NCBI RefSeq assembly: GCF_013155545.1
Contig: NZ_JABJVV010000002.1
Span: 310,001 to 374,000, forward strand
Source of the DNA: Caenimonas soli
Lineage (GTDB): Bacteria > Pseudomonadota > Gammaproteobacteria > Burkholderiales > Burkholderiaceae_C
Direction of reading: 5' to 3'
Length of the DNA stretch: 64,000 nucleotides
A model generated the notes under the pieces. It did not search any database and was not told the DNA's origin. It saw only the letters and a program-made list of their open reading frames with translations. The translations under genes and the position numbers were made by a program. This document shows positions 1-8,044 of the stretch, in pieces (position 1 is the first letter of the stretch; every line of letters begins with the position of its first letter).

Positions 1-290
1 GTGCGCCGCCGGTGCCTGCCGATTTGAAGGCACGGCTTCGCGCTGCATTCCAGGGCTTGTTCATTCTTGCCGGCGGCTTCGATCGTACCGAAGCGGAAGG
101 TGCGCTCAAGACAGGCCAGGCAGATCTCATCGCCTTCGCCCGTCCCTTCCTTGCCAATCCCGACCTGGTGGAGCGCATGCGGGCCGAAGCGGAACTGAAT
201 GCCATAGATATGGCGACGTTCTACACACCAGGCTCAAAGGGCTACACCGACTATCCGACCCTTGCGCGACGATCCGCTGTGCCGGCATGA
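1..290 (+). CDS. Old Yellow Enzyme family NADH:flavin oxidoreductase, C-terminal part (5' end outside window)
   Basis: Open from the window edge to TGA at 288-290; only about 95 C-terminal residues are present. The residues AFARPFLANPDL followed by ATFYTPGSKGYTDYP are the characteristic end of the NemA/alkene-reductase branch of the Old Yellow Enzymes, in which the last strands of an FMN-binding TIM barrel carry the phosphate-binding and C-terminal segments. Family members reduce activated C=C bonds (enones, maleimides, nitro-compounds) with NAD(P)H. The downstream hydrolase gene starts 44 nt later on the same strand, so co-transcription is likely. The substrate cannot be told from this fragment. 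Confidence 0.85.
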   Translation, partial: APPVPADLKARLRAAFQGLFILAGGFDRTEAEGALKTGQADLIAFARPFLANPDLVERMRAEAELNAIDMATFYTPGSKGYTDYPTLARRSAVPA

Positions 291-334
291 ACGTCGCACA
301 CATTTAAACCATTCACATCCTGGAGATTGATGCA

Positions 335-1300
335 ATGCGTTATCAACTAAAAGTAGGCGTCCTGGCTTTCGCCCTGGCCGCGCCGTTCATTTCACCGGCG
401 GCAGGGGCAAGCGAGGGATCAAACGGCACCAAGGCCAGTCAGCCGTCATCGGCACAGGCGAAGGAGTTATCCTGGACCAACGTGCCGACGAAAACCATCG
501 CCGCGCAAGGCGTCGACTTCGCATACCGCGAGCTCGGGACGCGAAACGGCGGGGTACCCTTGGTGCTTCTAAACCACCTGGCAGCCGTGCTGGACAACTG
601 GGACCCTCGCGTTGTGGACGGTATGGCGGCGAAGCACCATGTGATCGTCTTCGACAACCGAGGCGTTGGCGCGTCCAGCGGCTCGCCGAAAAATTTGATG
701 GAACAGATGGCAGACGATGCCGTCATTTTCATCAAGGCGATGGGGTTCAAGCAAGTTGACCTCCTCGGCTTTTCGATGGGCGGAATGATCGCCCAGGAAA
801 TTGTGCTGAAGGAGCCGCAACTCGTCCGCAAGATGATTCTCGCGGGTACAGGTCCCGCTGGTGGCGAGGGCATCAGCACGGTGGCTCGCGTCGCAAATTA
901 CGACCTGCTTCGAGGCTTGATGACAGGCCAGGATCCAAAGCAATTCCTGTTCTTCACTCGCACCCCCAATGGCATCGAGGCTGGCAAGGCCTTTCTGGCG
1001 CGGTTGAAGGAACGCTCGGAAGACCGCGACAAGGACATCTCTGCGAGCGCGTACGTGGCGCAGCTACAGGCGCTGGGCGCCTGGGGTCAGAAGAAGCCTG
1101 CCGACCTTTCGGTGGTCAAGCATCCCGTGCTCGTTGTCAATGGTGACCATGACCGGATGGTCCCAACGACAGACTCGCGCGACTTGGCCCGACGGCTTCC
1201 GAACAGCACGCTCATCATCTATCCCGACGCCGGTCACGGCGGAGTGTTTCAGTTTCATGCCGACTTTGTGCCCAAGGCCCTGGAATTCCTTGCTCGATAG
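335..1300 (+). CDS. Exported alpha/beta hydrolase (321 aa, signal peptide)
   Basis: A complete alpha/beta hydrolase. The nucleophile elbow GFSMGG puts Ser at about residue 147, the acid is in NGDHD (about 271-273) and the His is in DAGHGG (about 301). The first ~25 residues are a basic start, a hydrophobic stretch and PAAGAS, i.e. a Sec-type signal peptide, so the enzyme is probably periplasmic. The mature part is closely related to the product of the gene at 2638: both share VDLLGFS, LAGTGPAGG and the C-terminal HADFVPKAL. The ATG at 335 follows a GGAG. Family role is ester, lactone or C-C hydrolysis; no substrate is assigned. Confidence 0.85.
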   Translation: MRYQLKVGVLAFALAAPFISPAAGASEGSNGTKASQPSSAQAKELSWTNVPTKTIAAQGVDFAYRELGTRNGGVPLVLLNHLAAVLDNWDPRVVDGMAAKHHVIVFDNRGVGASSGSPKNLMEQMADDAVIFIKAMGFKQVDLLGFSMGGMIAQEIVLKEPQLVRKMILAGTGPAGGEGISTVARVANYDLLRGLMTGQDPKQFLFFTRTPNGIEAGKAFLARLKERSEDRDKDISASAYVAQLQALGAWGQKKPADLSVVKHPVLVVNGDHDRMVPTTDSRDLARRLPNSTLIIYPDAGHGGVFQFHADFVPKALEFLAR

Positions 1301-1333
1301 AGCATGGCATATACCCGCGAGAAAGATCCCAAC

Positions 1334-2179
1334 ATGACCGATACACACCTCACCGCCCCGACTCGCGTCGTGGAAATCGATGGCGATAGATTCGCGTATC
1401 GCCGCTGGGGCAACAGCAGCACAGGACAGCCGCCACTGTTCTTTCTCCAACATTTCCGTGGAGGCATGGATCACTGGGACCCGCTCATGACCGATGGCCT
1501 GGCCGCAGGGCGTGAGGTCATTCTCTACAACGGGCGCGGAATTGCATCCTCTTCTGGCAAACCGCGCACTCGGATCGAACACATGGCCGATGACGCAGCC
1601 GCGGTCATACGAAAACTCGGACTAGAAAAAGTCGATGTCCTGGGTTTCTCCCTCGGTGGTTTTCAGGCCCAGGATTTGACACGACGCCATCCTGATCTCG
1701 TGCGCAAGCTCATGCTGCTCGGGACGGGGCCTCGTGGCGGGAATCCGGATTCAGATCCCGGTGTGCTGGAGGCGGCTCCGCGCCCGGTCCCGACTGTGGA
1801 TGATTTCTTGTTTCTATTCTTCGGTCGATCCGAGGCCGCGAGAAGCGCCGGGCGCGACTTCTGGAACCGCCGTCACCAGCGCGTGGATCAAGACCCGCCC
1901 AGTTCGCCAGCGGTGATCCAGGCTCAGATCGAGGCAAACATGTACTACTTGCCCAAACTCGATCCCAAAGAACCGTTCGCTCACCTGCGCGAAATCAAGC
2001 AGCCGACCTTCATCCTAAATGGCGTGGACGACGTGATGATTCCGACCATCAATTCCTGGCACATGGCCCAGAACATTCCGAACGCGCAGCTATTTATCTA
2101 TCCCGACGCCGGTCACGCAGCTCAGTTCCAGTACCCCGAGCGCTTCTTGAAGCATGCCATCCAGTTTCTGAACGAGTAG
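1334..2179 (+). CDS. Alpha/beta hydrolase (281 aa)
   Basis: Second member of the local hydrolase set. Ser is at about 106 in GFSLGG, the acid in the VDD near 232 and the His in DAGHAA near 261. No signal peptide is visible, so it is probably cytoplasmic, unlike its neighbour at 335. An in-frame ATG at 1304 would add ten residues, but the ATG at 1334 sits about 7-10 nt after GAGAAAG and begins MTDTHL, so it is preferred. The stretch after the nucleophile (LGTGPRGGNPDSDPG) is more divergent than in the other two, suggesting a different substrate. The SCP2-like gene follows after 12 nt. Confidence 0.8.
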   Translation: MTDTHLTAPTRVVEIDGDRFAYRRWGNSSTGQPPLFFLQHFRGGMDHWDPLMTDGLAAGREVILYNGRGIASSSGKPRTRIEHMADDAAAVIRKLGLEKVDVLGFSLGGFQAQDLTRRHPDLVRKLMLLGTGPRGGNPDSDPGVLEAAPRPVPTVDDFLFLFFGRSEAARSAGRDFWNRRHQRVDQDPPSSPAVIQAQIEANMYYLPKLDPKEPFAHLREIKQPTFILNGVDDVMIPTINSWHMAQNIPNAQLFIYPDAGHAAQFQYPERFLKHAIQFLNE

Positions 2180-2191
2180 CGCACTTACATC

Positions 2192-2572
2192 ATGTTCAAG
2201 TTCAAATTCTTGCTATGGGCCCTGACGAAACTGTTGCAGAGGGCCGTCAAAAATGAGCCCGGGTGCGCCAAGTATGTGAAGGGCAAGGAGCTGGTCTTCC
2301 AGATTCAAACGATGGACGGGATTGGCCGGCATTTCCGCGTCAAGGATGGCGCGGTGAGTTCGTCCGCAGGACTCACCCAAGCGCCAAAGTTCACCATGAC
2401 CTTCACGGATGCCGCCAAGGGCTTTGCGATTCTGTCCGCCAAAGACGGCAAGGAAGCCTTTCTCGCGGCACTTCACGACGAGGACCTGGTGATCAGTGGC
2501 GACTTTGTCGAAGTGATGTGGTTTCAGGGATTAACGGAATACTTGCAGCCCGGTAAGAAGCCTGCGCACTAG
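2192..2572 (+). CDS. SCP2 sterol-binding-like domain protein (126 aa)
   Basis: A short single-domain protein with the SCP2/UbiJ-type fold pattern: KGKELVFQIQT, the strand-turn FRVKDGAVSS, then APKFTMTFTDAAKGFAIL and a C-terminal DLVISGDF helix pair. Family members bind acyl-CoAs, sterols or other lipids in a hydrophobic tunnel and are often encoded beside beta-oxidation or hydrolase genes. It sits 12 nt after one alpha/beta hydrolase and 65 nt before another, so it probably shares their transcript and may present a hydrophobic substrate. No catalytic residues are expected. Confidence 0.75.
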   Translation: MFKFKFLLWALTKLLQRAVKNEPGCAKYVKGKELVFQIQTMDGIGRHFRVKDGAVSSSAGLTQAPKFTMTFTDAAKGFAILSAKDGKEAFLAALHDEDLVISGDFVEVMWFQGLTEYLQPGKKPAH

Positions 2573-2637
2573 ACGGCACGGTCCGGTAGGCTGACCCGAT
2601 CGCGAGCGCGATGCGCACACGAGACACGGAGTAATCA

Positions 2638-3507
2638 ATGACCAATTCCGACAAGCATCTTCACCCTGGAGCGGGTATGTCCTATGCAAACACTGCGAAC
2701 CTGTCAATCAATGTCGGTGGGACTGCCTTTGCCTACCGCGACCTGGGGCCTCGTAGTGGAGTGCCACTGATTCTTCTCAACCATTGGGGTGCGGTACTGG
2801 ACAACTTTGATCCACGGATCGTCGATGGCCTTGCCAGCAGGCGCCGGGTCATCGCCACTGACTACCGGGGGATTGGCGCGTCAGGCGGGACAGCACCTGT
2901 GACCGTCGATGAAATGGCGCGGGATGCGATCGCCCTGATTCGCGCGCTGGGCTTCGAGAAGGTTGACCTCCTCGGCTTTTCCCTCGGAGGATTCGTGGCG
3001 CAGGACATCGCACTGAAAGCACCAGACTTGGTGCGCAAGCTCATCTTGGCCGGCACGGGTCCGGCCGGCGGCAAAGACATCGACAAGGTATGGTCAGTTT
3101 CCTGGCCATTGATGATCAAAGGCTTGCTAACGCTGCGAGATCCGAAGTTCTACCTGTTCTTCACATCTACAGTCCATGGTCGCCAAGCCGCGAAGGCCTT
3201 TTTGAAAAGACTGAAAGAGCGCAAAGCAGATCGGGACAAGGAACCTACGCCCGGCGCCTTCTTGCGGCAGTTGAAGGCGATCCATGCATGGGGCCGACAG
3301 GCCCCCCAGGACCTCGGCAGCATCCGAATCCCGGTGCTGATCGCCAATGGTGACAACGACATCATGGTGCCCACCGTGAACACTACTGAAATGGCACGTC
3401 GCATCCCGAATTCGCAACTGATCATTTACGAAGACGCCGGGCATGGCGGGATTTTCCAGAACCATGCCGATTTCGTGCCAAAGGCCCTGTCCTTCCTCGA
3501 TGCCTGA
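2638..3507 (+). CDS. Alpha/beta hydrolase (289 aa)
   Basis: Third alpha/beta hydrolase of the array, with Ser at about 115 (GFSLGG), acid in NGDND near 239-241 and His in DAGHGG near 269. It is a cytoplasmic version of the exported enzyme at 335; the cores align almost continuously. The ATG at 2638 has a GGAG about 9 nt upstream; an internal Met at residue 14 is possible. It is the last intact gene before a dead region on the other strand. Likely an esterase, lactonase or C-C hydrolase. Confidence 0.85.
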   Translation: MTNSDKHLHPGAGMSYANTANLSINVGGTAFAYRDLGPRSGVPLILLNHWGAVLDNFDPRIVDGLASRRRVIATDYRGIGASGGTAPVTVDEMARDAIALIRALGFEKVDLLGFSLGGFVAQDIALKAPDLVRKLILAGTGPAGGKDIDKVWSVSWPLMIKGLLTLRDPKFYLFFTSTVHGRQAAKAFLKRLKERKADRDKEPTPGAFLRQLKAIHAWGRQAPQDLGSIRIPVLIANGDNDIMVPTVNTTEMARRIPNSQLIIYEDAGHGGIFQNHADFVPKALSFLDA

Positions 3508-3616
3508 CACCGTGGCTACAGCGTGGGTCAAATCCCCAATACGCCGTGTCGGGTCTGGAAGGCCGCAAGGCGGTGTTCCCACGGCGCTATACGCCAGCGA
3601 AATCGCCTGGCCATGG

Positions 3617-4230
3617 TCAACCTGGTGCCGGCGCAAAGATCTTCATAGCTTCAGCGCGCACCAAATCCATCAATATCAGGCTGGCTGTGGTCGGCGTTCG
3701 ATCCTTCAGGTGCACCATGCCGAAGTCAGTTGCAAGAGACGTTTGCTCGCCAAGCGCGTCTAGTTCATGCACGTGCAATCTTCGGATCGTGCCTGCCGCC
3801 ACTTCAGTTTGCACAGCGCCATCGGTAGCCAGCCACCAAGACGACGTCCGAAGCAAGAACGAGTTCGCGCAAAGGAAGCCGCTGAAACAGCCCATCTCCC
3901 AGATTTTGTAGTACTTGCGCGCAGTCTCCTCGAGGATGCTGGCGGGAACATTCGCGCCAATTTGAAGGCCATGACCTCGATGGGCCCGACGTCCGACTCG
4001 ATCTTCTCGATCAAGGCCACGACCTCATCTTCCTCCCGCGCATCGCTGCGGAAGGCGTACGCCTGACCGCCCGCCATGCGGATGGCATCCACCAGCGGCC
4101 GCAGCTTCTCCGTCGACCGGCGTGTGACGCAGGCGATGAAGCCCTCCTTCGCAAAGCGGCGCGCGACGGCGCCTCCGGTGGAATCGCCCGCGCCGACGAC
4201 CAGCGCCACTTTTGGATCTGCAGGACTCAC
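3617..4230 (-). pseudogene. Chimeric pseudogene: SDR N-terminal half fused to a LysR-type regulator C-terminus
   Basis: Reading leftward from the ATG at 4230, the first ~88 residues are a short-chain dehydrogenase N-terminus (VALVVGAGDSTGGAVARRFA, then SDAREEDEVVALIEKIE). Near 3960-3965 a single base is missing (TTCAAATTGGC where TTCAAYATTGGC is expected). The SDR reading continues only in the next frame (IGANVPASILEETARKYY, then WEMGCFSGFL). Around 3868-3875 that frame runs into an unrelated segment, LATDGAVQTEVAAGTIRRL...VHLKDRTPTTASLILMDLVRAEA, which is the typical end of a LysR effector domain, stopping at 3617-3619. So a frameshift and a deletion fusion destroyed two genes. No functional product is expected. 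Confidence 0.8.
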
Positions 4231-4351
4231 GGTGCACCCCTTTTAAATGAACGATCGTCTTCCACGGAGCTAAGTCTCGAATTGTACCGTTTGGTCCAAG
4301 AAGAACTAGAGAATAGTAGAGACTGCCCTCGGGTTTACACCAGTACGTGAC

Positions 4352-4367
4352 TAGACTACTTGGTCTA
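4352..4367. promoter_or_regulatory. TetR-type operator palindrome (left regulon) upstream of the ABC importer
   Basis: TAGAC-N6-GTCTA inverted repeat (TAGACTACTTGGTCTA), about 135 nt before the permease ATG at 4501. The same 16-bp pattern recurs at 21445 and 21582, before the other two transcription units of the left block. A TTTACA lies at 4334-4339, 17 bp before the centre of the palindrome, so a bound repressor would cover the likely -10 region. The cognate protein is inferred to be the TetR encoded at 10478. The rest of 4231-4500 holds no gene I can support. Confidence 0.7.
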
Positions 4368-4500
4368 CTATGACGTTGTGACGCCGTGGTCTGCCCGGCG
4401 ATTTGAATGCACCGCGTCTTCCAGGATCACTCATGCAACATCTCCAAAGTTTTACCCAGCGATTGTTCGCAGCCCACGGCGCCTGGCGAGACTCGCGCGC

Positions 4501-5373
4501 ATGAACCAGTTCCTTCAGCTCGTCGTGCAAGGGATCGCGGTGGGGGCCGTCTACAGTTTGGTCGCGTTGGGGCTGGTGCTGTCCTACAAGGCAACCGAGG
4601 TGCTGAACTTTGCCCACGGGGACATGCTCATGTTTTCGGCCTTCCTCGGCTGGTGGTTCATTGGCCCCAACGGCATGAACTTCTGGCCCGCCATCGCGCT
4701 CGTCATTTGCATCGTCGCCCTTCTGGGTTACACGTTGGAAGCGGGTCTGATGCGTCGTATTGCCGGGCGCCCGCAGTACGCGGGTGTCATGCTGACCATC
4801 GGCATCGGCTTCATGATCAGGGGCGCAACCAGCCTGTGGCTGAGTCCGGAGTCTCGCTCATTCGATACACCGTGGACGGGCAAGAGTGTGAACCTGGCCG
4901 GCACCGTCGTCGGTGAGCTGCACGTCGTGATCCTCGCCAGTGCGATCTGCATTACCGCTGCCCTCTACGCTTTCCTGCGATTCAGCAGAGCCGGCATCGC
5001 TATCCAGGCAGCCGCACAGAATCAGCTTGCGGCCTACTTGGCCGGCGTGCGGGTCAAGCGCATGAGTTCCATCGTATGGGCCATTGCGGCAGCCATCGCC
5101 GCCATATGCGGCATGTTGCTCGCCCCCATCACCTACGTCGACCTCGGACTTTGGCTAGTCGTCCTCAAGGCCTTTGCTGCGCTGGTGCTGGGAGGCTTCG
5201 GAAGCATTCCCGGCGCCATCCTCGGCGGCATCCTCATTGGCCTTATCGAACAACTGTCCGGCCTGTACCTCCCCGACGGCCTGAAGTCTGTCATGCCCTA
5301 CCTGGTCTTGATCGGGGTTCTCGTCATCTACCCCCGAGGCATCCTTGGCGAAAGCCACGGGCGACGCGTATGA
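4501..5373 (+). CDS. livH: Branched-chain-type ABC importer permease, LivH family (290 aa)
   Basis: Inner-membrane permease of the HAAT family. The N-terminus QGIAVGAVYSLVALGLVLSY and the following NFAHGDM are the LivH signature, with about eight hydrophobic segments after it and the cytoplasmic coupling region near AAAQNQLAAYLAGVRV. The frame is open from further upstream, but MNQFLQLVVQGIAVG at 4501 is the normal family start and avoids the operator at 4352. It leads a translationally coupled five-gene importer operon (overlap ATGA with the next gene). Substrates of the family include amino acids, short organic acids, urea and aromatic acids. The neighbouring CoA genes suggest an organic acid. 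Confidence 0.9.
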   Translation: MNQFLQLVVQGIAVGAVYSLVALGLVLSYKATEVLNFAHGDMLMFSAFLGWWFIGPNGMNFWPAIALVICIVALLGYTLEAGLMRRIAGRPQYAGVMLTIGIGFMIRGATSLWLSPESRSFDTPWTGKSVNLAGTVVGELHVVILASAICITAALYAFLRFSRAGIAIQAAAQNQLAAYLAGVRVKRMSSIVWAIAAAIAAICGMLLAPITYVDLGLWLVVLKAFAALVLGGFGSIPGAILGGILIGLIEQLSGLYLPDGLKSVMPYLVLIGVLVIYPRGILGESHGRRV

Positions 5374-6449
5374 GCATGAATCGCTATGTCCTCGACTATG
5401 CGCAGGACCGGCGCTTGTTTGGCACTTCGGCCCAACGGCTTGCAAACGCGGCGGTGCTGATGGCGGTCTGCGTTGCGCCATTCATCGTTCCCGCCTACTT
5501 CGCAGGCGAGATCACGTTCATCTTCATCATGGGGATCGCGAGCGTGGGGCTGATGATTCTCACGGGCTTCACGGGCCAGGTTTCACTGGGCCACAGTGCC
5601 TTTGTCGCGATCGGCGCCTACGTCCACACGATTCTTTTCACACACGGTTTGCCTTGGCCGAGCTCGTTGATCGCGGGTGCCGTCGTCTCGGCGGCAATGG
5701 GACTGCTCATCGGACTCCCCGCAATCCGGGTATCAGGCCTTCACCTGACGATGGTCACACTCGCCTTCGCGATCATTACCGAGCACACGCTGGGACAATG
5801 GACGTCGTTGACGGGGGGCAACGGCGGGCTGGCTGTGCCGGAGCCGGCAATATTGGGCATCAGCCTCGGAGGAACCAAGGCCTTCTACTTCTCCTGCCTG
5901 GCGATCCTGCTGCTGGTCCTGCTGCTAGCCGCAAATCTGATGCGTTCACCGCTTGGGCGCGCGTGGATCGGAGTGCGCGATTCGAGCGCCGCCGCCCAGG
6001 GGCTGGGGATCCACCTCGCGACCTACAAGGTGTCTGCGTTCGTTACATCCGCCGCCGTCTGCGGCCTCGCCGGAGGGTTGCTGGCGCATCAGATCCAATT
6101 CATCACGCCGGAGGCCTTCGGCCTCTCCTTGTCCCTCCAGCTGATGATGATGGTGTTCATTGGCGGCATGGGGAGCCTTCGCGGAGCGCTCCTGGGTGCC
6201 ATCCTGATTGGCATTCTTCCCACTGCCGTCTCCCTGGCAAAGGGCTTGATGCCGGCCTCTTTCCAGACCCGCGTCGGACACGAACTCTTCATCTATGGCG
6301 CGGTACTAACCGTGTTCGTCCTGGCCGAACCCAACGGCCTCAACGGCAGGCTGACAGCGCTCCTGCAATACGTCGCGAGATTCCCGTTGGTGCAGCGAGG
6401 GAACCGGCGGCGCACGAAGACCTACATGCGATCGGAGCGACTGCGATGA
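5370..6449 (+). CDS. livM: Branched-chain-type ABC importer permease, LivM family (359 aa)
   Basis: Second permease of the importer. ILTGFTGQVSLGHSAFVAIGAY is the LivM hallmark, and MVFIGGMGSLRGALLGA near the C-terminus is the other conserved membrane block. The ATG at 5370 overlaps the livH stop as ATGA, fixing the start at MSMNRYVLDY. About ten hydrophobic segments are readable. The C-terminal tail past ALLQYVARF is basic and longer than usual. It pairs with the 4501 product to form the transmembrane channel energised by the two ATPases downstream. Confidence 0.9.
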   Translation: MSMNRYVLDYAQDRRLFGTSAQRLANAAVLMAVCVAPFIVPAYFAGEITFIFIMGIASVGLMILTGFTGQVSLGHSAFVAIGAYVHTILFTHGLPWPSSLIAGAVVSAAMGLLIGLPAIRVSGLHLTMVTLAFAIITEHTLGQWTSLTGGNGGLAVPEPAILGISLGGTKAFYFSCLAILLLVLLLAANLMRSPLGRAWIGVRDSSAAAQGLGIHLATYKVSAFVTSAAVCGLAGGLLAHQIQFITPEAFGLSLSLQLMMMVFIGGMGSLRGALLGAILIGILPTAVSLAKGLMPASFQTRVGHELFIYGAVLTVFVLAEPNGLNGRLTALLQYVARFPLVQRGNRRRTKTYMRSERLR

Positions 6450-7216
6450 CCGGCGTGATGCTTTCGGCGCGTGGTCTTGCCCTGTCGTTCGGCGGTGTCC
6501 ATGCGGTTCGCGACGTGAGCTTTGACGTTCGCGTGGGCGAGATTCTTGCGCTCATCGGTCCCAATGGCGCAGGCAAAACCTCCGTGTTTAACCTGCTCAG
6601 TCGAGTGTTCAACCCAAGTGCCGGCCAAGTCGATCTGCAGGGGACTCCCCTGCTGAAGGTGGAGCGGCACAACGTTATCCGCCATGGTCTTGCTAGAACC
6701 TTCCAGAACATCGAGCTCTTTGAAGGCGCAAGCGTGCTGGACAATCTGATGCTGGGTTGTCACAGCATTTCGAAGGTAGGGCTGATTTCCCAGCTCCTTC
6801 AGACGCGCTCATTGCGCGCCGTCGAACTCGCGAGCCGGGAGCGCGTGGAAGAAGTCATCGAGTTCCTGGGTCTCGCGAAGTGGCGGCGCAGCCAAGTGAG
6901 TGGCCTGCCGTACGGCGTCCGGAAGAATATCGAACTGGGGCGTGCGCTCGTGACCCGGCCAAAACTGCTGCTTCTCGATGAGCCCGCCTCTGGGTTGAAC
7001 GTGGATGAAACGGAACGCCTGGGGACCTGGATACGGGAGATTCGCGACCGGCTTGGCGTCACCGTGGTGATGGTGGAACACGACATGTCGCTCGTCAGCC
7101 GCATCGCCGATTCCGTCATCGCCATGGACCAGGGGAGCGTGCTGGTGAGGGGCTCTGCCCAAGAGGTGCAGACAAACCCCGAGGTCGTCGCTTCGTACAT
7201 GGGAGCACCACAGTGA
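6446..7216 (+). CDS. livG: ABC importer ATPase, LivG family (256 aa)
   Basis: ATP-binding subunit with Walker A GPNGAGKT (about residue 40), LivG-specific RTFQNIELF, Walker B LLLLDEPASGLN and the switch His in MVEHDMSLV. The signature motif is atypical: SGLPYGVRKNIELGRAL in place of LSYGQQ, a common LivG variant. The ATG at 6446 overlaps the livM stop (ATGA). It acts on the cytoplasmic face with LivF to drive uptake. Confidence 0.92.
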   Translation: MTGVMLSARGLALSFGGVHAVRDVSFDVRVGEILALIGPNGAGKTSVFNLLSRVFNPSAGQVDLQGTPLLKVERHNVIRHGLARTFQNIELFEGASVLDNLMLGCHSISKVGLISQLLQTRSLRAVELASRERVEEVIEFLGLAKWRRSQVSGLPYGVRKNIELGRALVTRPKLLLLDEPASGLNVDETERLGTWIREIRDRLGVTVVMVEHDMSLVSRIADSVIAMDQGSVLVRGSAQEVQTNPEVVASYMGAPQ

Positions 7217-8001
7217 AAAGCGGCCAGTCGATCATCCTCCGCGTGCGCGGCCTGCAGACCTGGTATGGCCATGTCAAAGCCCTGCGCGATGTGGACCTCA
7301 GTGTCGAACGCGGTCAGATTGCCTGCGTGCTGGGCGCCAACGGTGCAGGCAAGTCCACGCTCTTGAACACCATTGCCGGCGTTGTCGATCCGCGCGCTGG
7401 AACCATTGACTTCGAGGGCCGGGAAATACAGTGCCTGGCTCCAGATACGGTCTCGCGGTCTGGCGTCGTCCTGGTTCCCGAAGGACGTCAGCTGTTCTCG
7501 TTCCTTTCTGTAGAAGAGAACCTCCGCATGGGTGCATTCGCCCGCGGGTCCGACAAGTCCGTCCAGGACGATCTTGATCGGGTCTATGACTGGTTCCCCC
7601 GATTGCTGGAGCGGCGCGGCCAGCAGGCTGGGCTGATGTCTGGCGGAGAGCAGCAAATGGTGGCGATCGGGCGTGGCTACATGTCCCGCCCGAAGCTGCT
7701 TTTGCTGGACGAGCCATCGCTGGGCCTGTCGCCTCGCTTCACCAAAGAGATCTTTGCCATCGTGAAGCGAATCAGGGACGAAACGCGCACAGCCATCCTC
7801 GTTGTGGAACAAAACGCAGCCATCGCCATCGCCGCCTCCGACCACGTGTTCGTGCTGGAGCTTGGTCGTGTCGTCGCATCCGGCAGCGCCGCCGAGATGC
7901 GGGCGCGTGACGATATTCAGACGTTCTACCTCGGGGCGAGCGCGCCTGCGCACGCGACCGCCGCCGAACCTCATCAAGCACCGCAAGCACATTGGTATTG
8001 A
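7213..8001 (+). CDS. livF: ABC importer ATPase, LivF family (262 aa)
   Basis: Second ATP-binding subunit: Walker A GANGAGKST, VPEGRQLFSFLSVEENL (the LivF hallmark), signature SGGEQQMVAIGRG, Walker B LLLLDEPSLGLSP, and VVEQNA. It starts with GTG at 7213 inside the livG stop (GTGA), so translation is coupled. The C-terminus carries about 20 extra Ala/His-rich residues beyond the usual FYLG end. It works with LivG in the same importer. Confidence 0.92.
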   Translation: MKSGQSIILRVRGLQTWYGHVKALRDVDLSVERGQIACVLGANGAGKSTLLNTIAGVVDPRAGTIDFEGREIQCLAPDTVSRSGVVLVPEGRQLFSFLSVEENLRMGAFARGSDKSVQDDLDRVYDWFPRLLERRGQQAGLMSGGEQQMVAIGRGYMSRPKLLLLDEPSLGLSPRFTKEIFAIVKRIRDETRTAILVVEQNAAIAIAASDHVFVLELGRVVASGSAAEMRARDDIQTFYLGASAPAHATAAEPHQAPQAHWY

Positions 8002-8044
8002 AGCCGCAGCCAGAGCACACACCCTTCACAACCTGGAGACTCAC

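Noticed and set aside
4360..4500. N-terminal extension of the first livH gene
   Set aside because: It would start within the operator palindrome, has no membrane or family similarity, and MNQFLQLVVQG at 4501 is the family start.
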